Source of the DNA: Deltaproteobacteria bacterium
GTDB taxonomy: Bacteria > Myxococcota > Polyangia > Haliangiales > Haliangiaceae
Assembly (NCBI GenBank): GCA_018262455.1
Contig: JAGSPR010000437.1
Location: 1 to 5,408, forward strand
Direction: 5' to 3'
DNA: 5,408 nucleotides
This document shows positions 1 to 5,408 of this stretch, piece by piece. Made by a program: the position numbers and the translations under genes. How positions within the stretch are numbered: the stretch's first letter is position 1; every line of letters begins with the position of its first letter. The notes beneath the pieces are model-generated. The model had not been told where the DNA came from. It saw nothing but the letters and a program-made list of their open reading frames with translations, and ran no database searches.

Positions 1-2
1 CC

Positions 3-1469
3 GCCGCGGACGCGGACCTCGCCAAGCTCCCGCTCGCCAAGATCGATCCGTCGGCGCGCCTCGCGCTCGAGCACGGCCTCAACCCCGCGTGGGCCGCGAA
101 GATGGCGACCTTCGGCACCGCCGCGCTCGCCCCGATCCTCGGCGCGCGCCCCGTGCTCACCGTCGCCGACCTCACCGCGATCACCGAGCGCCTCGCGAGC
201 CACTCCGCGTGGCGCGCCGAGCAGCCCAAGACCAAGGTCGACGGGCTGGATCCCGCCTGGATCCACAAGCTCGCGGCACCGGAGCTCCGCGCGCAGCTCG
301 CCGACCTGATCGCGAAGGATGCGGCGCTCGCGGGCGAGTACGATCAGATCACGAGCGTCGCCAAGCTCGTTCGCATCCAGCGCGACGGCGGGCGCCTGTT
401 CCGCAACTTCGTCAACTTCTCCGACTTCTACTCGCAGAAGGACGGCGTGTTCCAGGCCGGCACCCTCTACATCGACACCCGCGCGATCCACCTCTGCGTG
501 CCGGTCGCCGACGCGGGCAAGCACGGCGCACTCGCCGCCTCGTCGGACTCGATGCTGCTCTACTGCGACATCACCCGCAAAGGCGAGACCAAGCAGATCG
601 CCGCCGCGCTGACCAACGGCGACTCCGACAACCTCTTCGTCGGCCGCAACGGCATCTTCTACGATCGCGCCGGCAACGACTGGGACGCGACGATCACCAA
701 GGTCATCACGAACCCGATCAGCGTGCGCCAGGCGTTCTGGAGCCCGTACAAGAAGCTGGTCCGGATGATCGAGGACACGGTCGCCAAGCGCGCGGCCGCC
801 GCGGACGCCGAGGCCCACGCGAAGGTCGAGGCCACGGGCACCAAGATCGGGACCGTCGACAAGCTCGCGGTCGCCGCGGAGACCGCGCCCACGCCACCCG
901 CCGCGCCCAAGAAGCTCGATTTCGGCGTGGTCGCCGCGATCGGCCTCGCGATCGGCGGCATCGGCACCCTGGTCGGCGCCGTGCTCGGCTCGATCTTCGG
1001 GCTCGGCAAGTGGGTCCCGCTGGGCATCGCGGCCGTGCTGCTCGCGATCTCGGGCCCGGCAATGTTGCTCGCCTGGCTCAAGCTCCGGCGCCGCAACCTC
1101 GGTCCGATCCTCGACGCCAACGGCTGGGCGATCAACGGGCGCGCCCGGATCAACGTCGCGTTCGGCGCGGCGATGACCGAGCTCGCGAAGCTCCCACCGG
1201 GCAGCACGCGCCGGCTCGACGATCCGTTCGCCGACAAGAAGACCCCGTGGAAGCGCTGGGTGTTCCTCGTGCTGATCCTGGTGCTCGGCGGCAGCTGGTA
1301 CCTGGGCAAGCTCGACGAGTACCTGCCGGGCCGCGTGACCTCGGTCGAGGTGCTCGGCGAGCACGCGCCGGTGGTCAAGAAGGCCAAGCGGGCGGCCGAA
1401 GCGGCGGCCAAGGCGGCGGCGCCGGTCCCGGCGGCGGCCACCCCGGCGGCACCGGCACCGGCGCCCTGA
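3..1469 (+). CDS. Conserved hypothetical membrane protein, 5' end outside the window
   Basis: The frame is open from the first bases, 33 codons before the first in-window ATG (102-104), and composition is coding throughout, so the gene almost certainly starts upstream. The ATG at 102 has no clear ribosome binding site. Numbering from it (455 residues): a soluble part at 1-270, with a conserved-looking core at about 100-210 containing RNFVNFSDFY, DAGKHGAL, GDSDNLFVGRNGIFYDR and DWDATITK; three hydrophobic segments at about 274-301 (glycine-rich), 304-328 and 386-402; and a low-complexity Ala/Pro tail from 427. A GLDPAW-type motif near residue 48 echoes GLNPAW just upstream of the in-window ATG, suggesting short helical repeats. 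The core resembles a widespread uncharacterised family of large proteins, as I recall it; I know no assigned function. It ends 71 bp before the tRNA and is separate from the inserted region. Confidence 0.88.
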   Translation, partial: AADADLAKLPLAKIDPSARLALEHGLNPAWAAKMATFGTAALAPILGARPVLTVADLTAITERLASHSAWRAEQPKTKVDGLDPAWIHKLAAPELRAQLADLIAKDAALAGEYDQITSVAKLVRIQRDGGRLFRNFVNFSDFYSQKDGVFQAGTLYIDTRAIHLCVPVADAGKHGALAASSDSMLLYCDITRKGETKQIAAALTNGDSDNLFVGRNGIFYDRAGNDWDATITKVITNPISVRQAFWSPYKKLVRMIEDTVAKRAAAADAEAHAKVEATGTKIGTVDKLAVAAETAPTPPAAPKKLDFGVVAAIGLAIGGIGTLVGAVLGSIFGLGKWVPLGIAAVLLAISGPAMLLAWLKLRRRNLGPILDANGWAINGRARINVAFGAAMTELAKLPPGSTRRLDDPFADKKTPWKRWVFLVLILVLGGSWYLGKLDEYLPGRVTSVEVLGEHAPVVKKAKRAAEAAAKAAAPVPAAATPAAPAPAP

Positions 1470-1497
1470 ACTCCCGCGCCATCCGCTGCGCGGAGCC

Positions 1498-1526
1498 TTG
1501 ACAGGGTCACCGGGTGCCGATAGAAA
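1498..1526 (+). promoter_or_regulatory. Sigma70-type promoter of tRNA-Gly
   Basis: A perfect -35 box TTGACA (1498-1503) is followed by a 17-bp spacer and a -10 box TAGAAA (1521-1526, 4 of 6 consensus bases including the key TA at positions 1-2). Transcription would begin around 1532-1534, a few bases before the tRNA. The truncated copy at 4056 has no such element in front of it. Confidence 0.75.
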
Positions 1527-1540
1527 AGCACCCTGCCATT

Positions 1541-1620
<80 letters not shown>

Positions 1621-1626
1621 AGCACG

Positions 1627-1653
1627 ACGCCCGGTCCGCCCGACCGGGCGTTT
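1627..1653 (+). terminator. Intrinsic terminator of tRNA-Gly
   Basis: A perfect 10-bp stem, ACGCCCGGTC (1627-1636) with GACCGGGCGT (1642-1651), encloses a 5-nt loop CGCCC and is followed by a T-rich stretch (TTTCTGCTTT). It lies 14 bp after the tRNA end. A related hairpin beginning with the same CGCCCGG follows the truncated tRNA copy at 4116. Confidence 0.85.
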
Positions 1654-1700
1654 CTGCTTTCAGGCTCCGCGCTCGCTCGTGACATCACGAACGGAGTTGT

Positions 1701-2318
1701 CTAGAGGCCACCCCACGTCGGACCGCCGCGCCAGAACACACCGACCGCGCGGCCCTGGATCGCGTGCCGACGCACGAGCCCGAACGAGCGCCCATCGTGG
1801 CTCTCGCCGCGGTTGTCACCCATCACGAGGTAATGCTCCGCGGGAATCGTGACGGGGCCATAGTCAGGCCCGCCGCCATCGGTCAGCCGAATCGGGTGGA
1901 GCGTGTCGGCGAGGCGCTCGAACAGCATCGCACCATGCTCCTCGACTGGCGCGAGCTCGCCGTCGATCTGGATCCGGCCGCTGCGGATCTCGATGCGCGT
2001 GCCGGGCACGCCCACGACGCGTTTGAGCAGTACCTTGTCCTCTTCAGGCGAATCGAGCACGACAACGTCGCCGATCTGCGGCCCCTCGAATTCGGTCGCA
2101 TACGTACTCGTGAACGGTATGCGCAGGCCGTAGGCTGCCTTGTTCACGACGATGCGATCGTCGACCTCGATGGTCGGCCGCATCGAGCCCGTCGGTACGT
2201 AGTAATGACCCGCCAGGGACGAGCGAGCGGATAGCAGCACGAGCGCGAATGCAGCGGTGACGAGCAGCTCGCGTGCGATGCGGCGGCCACGCGAGTGGAC
2301 GGGCCGGGAATCGGTCAT
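1701..2318 (-). CDS. lepB: Signal peptidase I (family S26, compact single-membrane-span type)
   Basis: This membrane-bound serine peptidase would remove signal peptides from exported preproteins at the outer face of the inner membrane. With the start chosen at 2318 (205 residues), a short basic N-terminus precedes one membrane segment (about 17-36). Box B, PTGSMRPTI, carries the nucleophile Ser45; GDVVVL (83-88) matches box C; LLKRVVGVPG carries the general base Lys99; box E, GDNRGESHDGRSFG (167-180), is intact except for Gly in place of the usual second Ser of the SxDSR motif. The length fits compact SipS-like enzymes rather than the two-span E. coli type (about 320 residues). An in-frame ATG at 2348 is an alternative start; the open frame further upstream reads like non-coding sequence. 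No strong ribosome binding site is seen. A 79-codon ORF overlaps the start by ATGA. This is probably an accessory copy, since housekeeping lepB usually lies elsewhere. Confidence 0.9.
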   Translation of the reverse strand: MTDSRPVHSRGRRIARELLVTAAFALVLLSARSSLAGHYYVPTGSMRPTIEVDDRIVVNKAAYGLRIPFTSTYATEFEGPQIGDVVVLDSPEEDKVLLKRVVGVPGTRIEIRSGRIQIDGELAPVEEHGAMLFERLADTLHPIRLTDGGGPDYGPVTIPAEHYLVMGDNRGESHDGRSFGLVRRHAIQGRAVGVFWRGGPTWGGL

Positions 2319-2554
2319 GACGTGATGACCGGACCTCGCTGGAGCCATATTCCCGCGGTGATACCTTCGAACACGTCGCCGTACCGAACGTTGTGGCGCT
2401 CGTGGCTTGCTCGAGCACACATCGCGACGCGCCTGCGCGATAGCTGAGGCTCGACGGAGGCTGGTCGCGTCGCCACCACCGCTCGGATCGAACCGATCCG
2501 CCCACACGCGGTTGCGCATGCAAGCACCAACGTCGCTCTCGGAGCTGATGACAC
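2315..2554 (-). CDS. Possible small ORF (79 residues) between the lipoprotein and signal peptidase genes
   Basis: This frame starts with GTG directly after the TGA stop of the upstream lipoprotein gene (no gap). It ends in TGA overlapping the signal peptidase ATG as ATGA, so it exactly tiles the space between two firm genes, a geometry typical of translationally coupled genes. The N-terminus (ATLVLACATACG) looks faintly like a lipoprotein signal, and the last 28 residues (from about HERHNVRYGD to GPVITS) have protein-like composition and mostly G/C third positions. The middle is Arg-rich and unconvincing. I do not recognise it. It could equally be intergenic sequence or the decayed 3' end of a former gene. 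Confidence 0.3.
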   Translation of the reverse strand: MSSAPRATLVLACATACGRIGSIRAVVATRPASVEPQLSRRRVAMCARASHERHNVRYGDVFEGITAGIWLQRGPVITS

Positions 2555-3070
2555 TCACTCAGCTGCGTGGTCGAACACGATGATCTGCCAGCTTGCGGGA
2601 TCTTCGATCAGCCTCCAGCGCAGCTGCCAGCGCTCGCCGGTGACCGGATCGATGCCGGCGAGTATGTGCTGCCCCGCGGGGGCCGCGAGCTCGAACACGC
2701 CATCTCGCGCGGTCGTCGTGGTCGCCACCGGCGTCGCGCCAGGGACCGGCCCCTCTGGACCAACGTCGTCGGGGGCGTACGCCTCGATCAACATCTCCGG
2801 GACGACGGCGGCCTGACAGCTGTCATCGACATGGTCCTGCCACTCGAACAGGGTGAGCTGAGGCATGCAGTCCCCAACCCTCGACTTGACGAAGCCAAAA
2901 ACCCCCGGGCCTCCCAGGCGCGCGCGTGCCTGCTCGGGATAGTCATCCGGCCATCTGCAACCGCCACCGCGGTATGCATCCGGTGTCCAACCATCGGGAC
3001 AGACACCAGATTCGTCGCCGCCGCACGCCGCGATGCATGCGAGCACGACGAGGATCGCGTTGCGAGTCAT
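2555..3070 (-). CDS. Small cysteine-rich lipoprotein with a possible carboxypeptidase-regulatory-like beta-sandwich
   Basis: The ATG at 3070 gives 171 residues; a GTG two codons upstream is less likely. The N-terminus MTRNAILVVLACIAACGG is a type II signal peptide with lipobox I-A-A-C, so Cys16 would be lipidated and the protein anchored in the envelope. Four further cysteines (24, 38, 68, 85) could form two disulfides. Residues 55-155 contain GVFGFVKSRVGDCMP and a later ATTTTARDGVFELAAPAGQHILAG segment, the pattern of carboxypeptidase-regulatory-like/transthyretin-like domains (a strand, then D-G-x-F-x-L-x-x-P-A-G). That assignment is by motif style only. The 3' end abuts the next open frame, suggesting an operon with the signal peptidase gene. 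No clear ribosome binding site is seen. The specific function is unknown. Confidence 0.75.
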   Translation of the reverse strand: MTRNAILVVLACIAACGGDESGVCPDGWTPDAYRGGGCRWPDDYPEQARARLGGPGVFGFVKSRVGDCMPQLTLFEWQDHVDDSCQAAVVPEMLIEAYAPDDVGPEGPVPGATPVATTTTARDGVFELAAPAGQHILAGIDPVTGERWQLRWRLIEDPASWQIIVFDHAAE

Positions 3071-3171
3071 GCACACGTACGATGCAGCGCGCGTGCCGAC
3101 GAGCGTATGACCGCGGCGTTACAGGCGCGTCAGAACGCGTGCGTGAACTCACGCTCAGCTGACCGCGACTG

Positions 3172-3270
3172 TCAGTACTTCAGGCCGCCGAAGTCGTACG
3201 CGACCTGCAGCCACATGAGGGGGGGCGGGGTCGGCGCGCCGAGCAAGTCGGGATTGGTGTTGTCGCTCGG
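3172..3270 (-). pseudogene. Possible C-terminal remnant of an outer-membrane beta-barrel protein
   Basis: On the minus strand, 32 codons between an in-frame TGA (3271-3273) and a TGA stop (3172-3174) end in PLMWLQVAYDFGGLKY. Alternating hydrophobic residues and a terminal aromatic residue are the usual C-terminal signature of outer-membrane barrel strands. No continuation is found upstream in any minus-strand frame, so it would be a decayed 3' end. A G7 run (3219-3225) lies within it. The rest of the 3071-3377 gap shows no gene, RNA or convincing terminator. Chance resemblance cannot be excluded over so few codons. Confidence 0.3.
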
Positions 3271-3377
3271 TCAGGCAGTCCTACGACGACCGTGCATCAC
3301 CGACGTCATCACCGAGTTGCCGGCGGCACCGCTCATGACGGCTCGCTACTCGTCACCTACAGCTACCGTGAGAAGTC

Positions 3378-3860
3378 CTAGCTCTCCGCGAGGGCAGAAA
3401 TGACTTCGACGGCCGGCGTCCACGGCAGCTTCGCGATGAGCTGTTTCGCCTGTGCCGGCGTCACGAACTGCGAATCCTCGGTGGACATTTCGCTCACCCG
3501 CCGCTCGACCGCGCGTCCATCGCATACGAAGGCGAACCAGGTCACGTCGTCTTGCCAGTCATCGCGCGACGCGACGAACGCACCTCCGGGCACTGCGGGC
3601 ACCGTCTCGATGAACTTCCTGAGCGGATCGAAGTTCGCGTTGTGTAGATCGTCGTCGTGCAGCTCGAGCTTGAAGAACCAGATGCCGCGAGCCTCATCGT
3701 AACGGGTGTCTCGCGCCCCGAGGTCTTTCAGCGACCGCTCGCGCAGGCGCACGTTGTCGCCGCGCCCGACGTAGAAGAGGCCGAGAAACGGCATCTTGAG
3801 CACGCGCCGAACTTGGTCCTTTGGAATCGCGACCGCGCCGGCCAGATACGTACGTCCCAT
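3378..3860 (-). CDS. Unrecognised 160-residue protein
   Basis: From the ATG at 3860 this gives a soluble, mixed-charge protein with no signal peptide, membrane span or obvious catalytic motif. Visible landmarks are an N-terminal strand-like RTYLAGAVAI (3-12), LGLFYVGRGDNVRLRERSL (26-44), an acidic histidine-containing segment FFKLELHDDDLHNANFDPLRKF (62-83), a tryptophan-containing DDWQDDVTWFAFVCDG (100-115), and a C-terminal helix-rich FVTPAQAKQLIAKLPWTPAVEV. The GLFYVGRGDN stretch superficially recalls GIY-YIG nucleases, but the second half of that motif and the catalytic Arg/Glu pattern are not evident, so I do not assign it. The frame stays open upstream to an ATG at 4004, but that extension reads through the end repeat and is low-complexity, so I chose the shorter start. 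It is the gene nearest the right end of cassette 1. Confidence 0.7.
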   Translation of the reverse strand: MGRTYLAGAVAIPKDQVRRVLKMPFLGLFYVGRGDNVRLRERSLKDLGARDTRYDEARGIWFFKLELHDDDLHNANFDPLRKFIETVPAVPGGAFVASRDDWQDDVTWFAFVCDGRAVERRVSEMSTEDSQFVTPAQAKQLIAKLPWTPAVEVISALAES

Positions 3861-3945
3861 GGCGCGGCACTCTAGCCGAAGGGCTGCGCGGAGTGCAGCC
3901 GCTAGACGACTCACGCCTGCACTCAGCGGTCGCGATCGACTCACT

Positions 3946-4037
3946 CGCAACGCAGCGTGATCACTCCCCACCACCTCACACCACTGACGTGCTCCGAGCT
4001 GCACCGTCCTGCACTCTCAAGCGCGCGAACCCGCTGA
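3946..4037. repeat. Cassette end repeat, copy A
   Basis: This 92-bp intergenic segment matches 5312-5402. Over the first 75 aligned bases I count 66 identities, including a mismatch-free 25-bp core at 3964-3988; beyond that, similarity weakens and needs one single-base gap. It contains two pairs of direct repeats, each with a 10-bp period: ACCAC at 3970 and 3980, and CTGCAC at 3999 and 4009. It sits 86 bp upstream of the minus-strand 160-residue gene and 18 bp left of the truncated tRNA copy. It may be the recombinase-binding end of the cassette, a shared promoter region, or a dispersed repeat. Confidence 0.8.
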
Positions 4038-4055
4038 TCTCCCGAGCACGAAGTC

Positions 4056-4108
4056 ACCTTGCCAAGGTTGACGTCGAGGGTTCGAATCCCTTCTCCCGCT
4101 CGATAGAC
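4056..4108 (+). repeat. Putative attachment site att2: truncated tRNA-Gly 3' part, direct repeat copy 2
   Basis: This is identical to 1568-1620 over 53 bp: anticodon loop TTGCCAA, 3' anticodon strand, variable region, T arm, 3' acceptor strand, discriminator and 8 bp of flank. The 5' acceptor strand and D arm are absent; the bases before 4056 do not match the tRNA 5' half, and there is no promoter. It cannot fold as a tRNA, so it is a relic or junction site rather than a gene. Antisense reading of this segment produces the familiar spurious GRRDSNPR/GEGIRTLD peptides. Confidence 0.85.
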
Positions 4109-4115
4109 GACGGAA

Positions 4116-4154
4116 CGCCCGGCTGCTGACCAAGCACCGGGCGTCGGCCTTTTC
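4116..4154 (+). terminator. Terminator-like hairpin behind the truncated tRNA copy
   Basis: CGCCCGG (4116-4122) pairs with CCGGGCG (4137-4143). After one bulged C the stem continues with TGCT (4124-4127) and AGCA (4133-4136), leaving a GACCA loop. A CTTTT tract follows at 4149-4153. Position and outer stem match the terminator of the intact tRNA gene, while the loop and inner stem differ. No promoter is seen to feed it. Confidence 0.6.
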
Positions 4155-4244
4155 GGGAGGTGTGGCGTTGCGAATCTGGACGCCGTGTTGACGTAGCAGC
4201 GACTCGAGCTGGTCGAGCATGCGTTCCGCGTCGGTGAACTTTCA
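4155..4244 (-). other. Gap holding a possible coding remnant
   Basis: On the minus strand, directly after an in-frame TGA (4242-4244), a frame reads KFTDAERMLDQLESLLRQ and continues HGVQIRNATP, which looks like an amphipathic helix from a real protein. The frame then runs on through the terminator and the tRNA fragment, which is not plausible coding sequence, so at most this is a short relic. No start signal is visible. Otherwise I see nothing between the hairpin and the thioredoxin-like gene. Confidence 0.2.
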
Positions 4245-4262
4245 GCCGGATTGTTGGTGGAC

Positions 4263-5192
4263 CTATCGCGAACGACCACTGGTCTCTCGCCAGTAGTAGA
4301 TGAGACCGTTGGCGCGCATGCGTTCGATCATGCACTTGCTCTGGGACTTCCTGCACAGGTCGAGCACGCGCCAGCCCACGGTCGCCGCATCTTCGGCGCG
4401 TCCAGCCTTCGAGAGAGCGAGCGAGTACGTATCGAGGTTCCAGTAGTCGAGTCCGCCGCCGGCGACCACCGCAGCGCGTGCGAGCGCAACCGCGAGCACG
4501 AGATCGGTACCCGAAGCCTCGGGGCGCGCGGCGAGCGAAAATGCGATCTGATGCTGCCAGTGTGGATCGCCGTTCGTTTGATCGACGATCTCCTCGACGT
4601 CATCGGGCCCCACGCCGAACGCGAAGCGCGCTTTGGCGCGCTGCTCCGCAAGCTGGGCGTCGAGTGTTTGGGGACCACGATCGAACGCGTCGAGAGCGCG
4701 GCGGAGGTTGATCGGCGGTCCGCTGAACACGATGCGTCCGCGATCCACGAGACACGCGAATGGAATGGTCCGTACACCACAGCGAACCGCCAGCGGCCGC
4801 ACGCTGTCGGCGGTCCACACCGGCACGCCTGCAAATAGCCGCGCCATCGCCGAGCCCGCGAAGTCCGCATCGCTTTCCTCGAGTGCGACCCCGATGCGGA
4901 AGCGATCGCCGTACTCGCGGGCGATCGCGATGTCCAGCAGCAAGCTGGCCTGGCAGGGCGGACACCACGATGAGGTGAACAGCAGCACGGTCGGCCGCTG
5001 GTCTGCGACCCATGCCTCCGGCGGCATGACCGGCTCCCTGGTTGGAGCCGGAACTGCCTCCCACGTCGGCAACCCACGATACGGATACCGCGCGAACTCG
5101 GCCTCAACCGAACGGTCAGGACTGTTCTCGCACGACACGCCGAAGAGCAGGGCGGCAAGTGCCACACGCTGGAGCGAGCGAGTCGTTGTCAT
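4263..5192 (-). CDS. Thioredoxin-fold lipoprotein with C-terminal helical (TPR-like) region
   Basis: Probably an envelope-anchored thiol-disulfide oxidoreductase or thioredoxin-like protein. The ATG at 5192 (309 residues) is preceded by a GGTGAG element and puts the signal peptide at the N-terminus; an ATG at 5207 is possible, and the longer frame to 5345 runs into the end repeat. The signal LQRVALAALLFGVSC ends in Cys21, a plausible but imperfect lipobox (Gly at -3). The thioredoxin domain (about 60-170) shows PTVLLFTSSWCPPC with the CxxC pair Cys77/Cys80 and cis-proline Pro144 in RTIPFACLVD, followed by the strand RGRIVFSG. Residues 190-300 are alpha-helical and resemble TPR-type tails (LALSKAGRAEDAATVGWRVLDLC), with two more cysteines (280, 287). 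The reducing or oxidising direction and the partner cannot be told. It is the only firm gene in cassette 2. Confidence 0.85.
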   Translation of the reverse strand: MTTTRSLQRVALAALLFGVSCENSPDRSVEAEFARYPYRGLPTWEAVPAPTREPVMPPEAWVADQRPTVLLFTSSWCPPCQASLLLDIAIAREYGDRFRIGVALEESDADFAGSAMARLFAGVPVWTADSVRPLAVRCGVRTIPFACLVDRGRIVFSGPPINLRRALDAFDRGPQTLDAQLAEQRAKARFAFGVGPDDVEEIVDQTNGDPHWQHQIAFSLAARPEASGTDLVLAVALARAAVVAGGGLDYWNLDTYSLALSKAGRAEDAATVGWRVLDLCRKSQSKCMIERMRANGLIYYWRETSGRSR

Positions 5193-5311
5193 ACTCACCG
5201 TCCGCATGGCGAATCGTATCAACGTTTGGCTCCAGTCGTGCTTCTTGGATGCGACGCGCGACGCGCAAGCTACTGCAGCACGGGGGCGAGCGTTGTGACG
5301 GCGGCGCCCCG

Positions 5312-5402
5312 CGCAACACCGCGTGATCGCTCCCCACCACCTCACACCACTGACATGCTCCCAGCTGCACCCTTCTGCACGTTCAACGTCGCGATCCGTT
5401 GA
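5312..5402. repeat. Cassette end repeat, copy B
   Basis: Second copy of the 3946-4037 repeat, same orientation, offset 1366 bp, with the perfect 25-bp core at 5330-5354 and CTGCAC hexamers at 5365 and 5375. It starts 120 bp upstream of the thioredoxin-like gene on that gene's strand. Both 10-bp-period repeat pairs are unchanged although surrounding bases differ. The 119 bp between this repeat and the gene start hold no gene; no confident promoter could be picked. The window ends 6 bp after the repeat. Confidence 0.8.
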
Positions 5403-5408
5403 GGATCA

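Larger units (their letters stand above)
4056..5408. mobile_element. Putative tRNA-targeting cassette 2, right end outside the window
   Basis: It repeats the layout of cassette 1 on a smaller scale: tRNA 3' copy, terminator-like hairpin, one minus-strand gene (thioredoxin-fold lipoprotein), and the end repeat. If the distance between end repeat and att seen in cassette 1 is kept, the next att copy should begin near 5421, giving a unit of about 1.37 kb. The right boundary is not in the window, so this is a prediction. Confidence 0.4.

Noticed and set aside
89..1531. Long alternative frames on both strands over the leftmost gene
   Set aside because: They are Arg/Pro/Ser-rich products typical of shadow frames in high-G+C coding sequence; the plus frame ending at 1469 has membrane segments and sensible composition.
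2319..2558. Long version of signal peptidase starting at a GTG at 2558
   Set aside because: The added 80 residues are Arg/Ser-rich with no membrane or domain character and overlap the lipoprotein stop; family architecture starts just before the membrane segment.
3280..3381. Plus-strand frame ending HDGSLLVTYSYREKS before a TAG at 3379
   Set aside because: Only about 15 residues look protein-like, the upstream part is His/Arg-rich, and the stop overlaps the 3' end of the opposing gene; too short to call.
2567..3403. A 278-codon plus-strand open frame
   Set aside because: It lies antisense to the lipoprotein gene, which has a clean signal peptide and lipobox; it has no protein-like features and crosses the barrel-fragment region.
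3378..3860. GIY-YIG nuclease call for the 160-residue protein
   Set aside because: Only a loose GLFYVGRG resemblance; the spacing and catalytic residues of the family are not visible.
3861..4004. N-terminal extension of the 160-residue protein to an ATG at 4004, sharing the peptide MQLGA-QWCEVVGSDHA with a frame at 5116-5370
   Set aside because: The shared peptide comes from the DNA end repeat. In copy B that frame is not the frame of the thioredoxin-like gene, so it is not a common protein domain. Mismatches between copies mostly change residues.
3941..4279. Minus-strand frames containing GEGIRTLDVNLGKV or GRRDSNPRRQPWQG
   Set aside because: They are antisense translations of tRNA-derived sequence, not proteins.

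Overview
The base composition (high G+C, third codon positions of the leftmost gene almost all G or C), the alanine/proline-rich tail of that gene, and several lipoprotein-type products suggest a large-genome Gram-negative bacterium, most likely a member of the Myxococcota (Polyangia-like). This taxonomic call is an inference from composition and protein style, not from a marker gene.

Layout. (1) 1-1469, plus strand: the 3' end of a conserved hypothetical membrane protein gene. (2) 1498-1653: a complete tRNA-Gly(GCC) gene with a textbook promoter and an intrinsic terminator. (3) 1654-4055: minus-strand genes, running towards the tRNA: an unrecognised 160-residue protein, a short stretch that looks like the last residues of an outer-membrane barrel protein, a small lipoprotein, a possible 79-residue ORF, and a compact signal peptidase I. 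(4) 4056-4154: a 53-bp perfect copy of the 3' part of the same tRNA-Gly (anticodon arm onward, plus 8 bp of flank), followed by its own terminator-like hairpin. (5) 4155-5192: a minus-strand thioredoxin-fold lipoprotein gene. (6) 5312-5402: a second copy of a 91-92-bp repeat whose first copy (3946-4037) ends 18 bp before the tRNA fragment.

Main interpretation (inference). The window looks like the start of a tandem array of small tRNA-targeting cassettes inserted at the anticodon loop of tRNA-Gly. Each unit appears to read: tRNA 3' half (att), terminator, cargo genes on the opposite strand, a conserved 91-92-bp end repeat, next att. Cassette 1 is about 2.49 kb (1568-4055). Cassette 2 starts at 4056, and if the spacing between end repeat and att is kept it should end about 13 bases beyond the window, where a third tRNA 3' copy is predicted near position 5421. 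No integrase is visible, so mobilisation would have to be in trans.

The recognisable cargo has an envelope/export flavour (signal peptidase I, a four-cysteine lipoprotein, a CxxC thioredoxin-like lipoprotein), but no pathway linking these genes can be demonstrated from the sequence.
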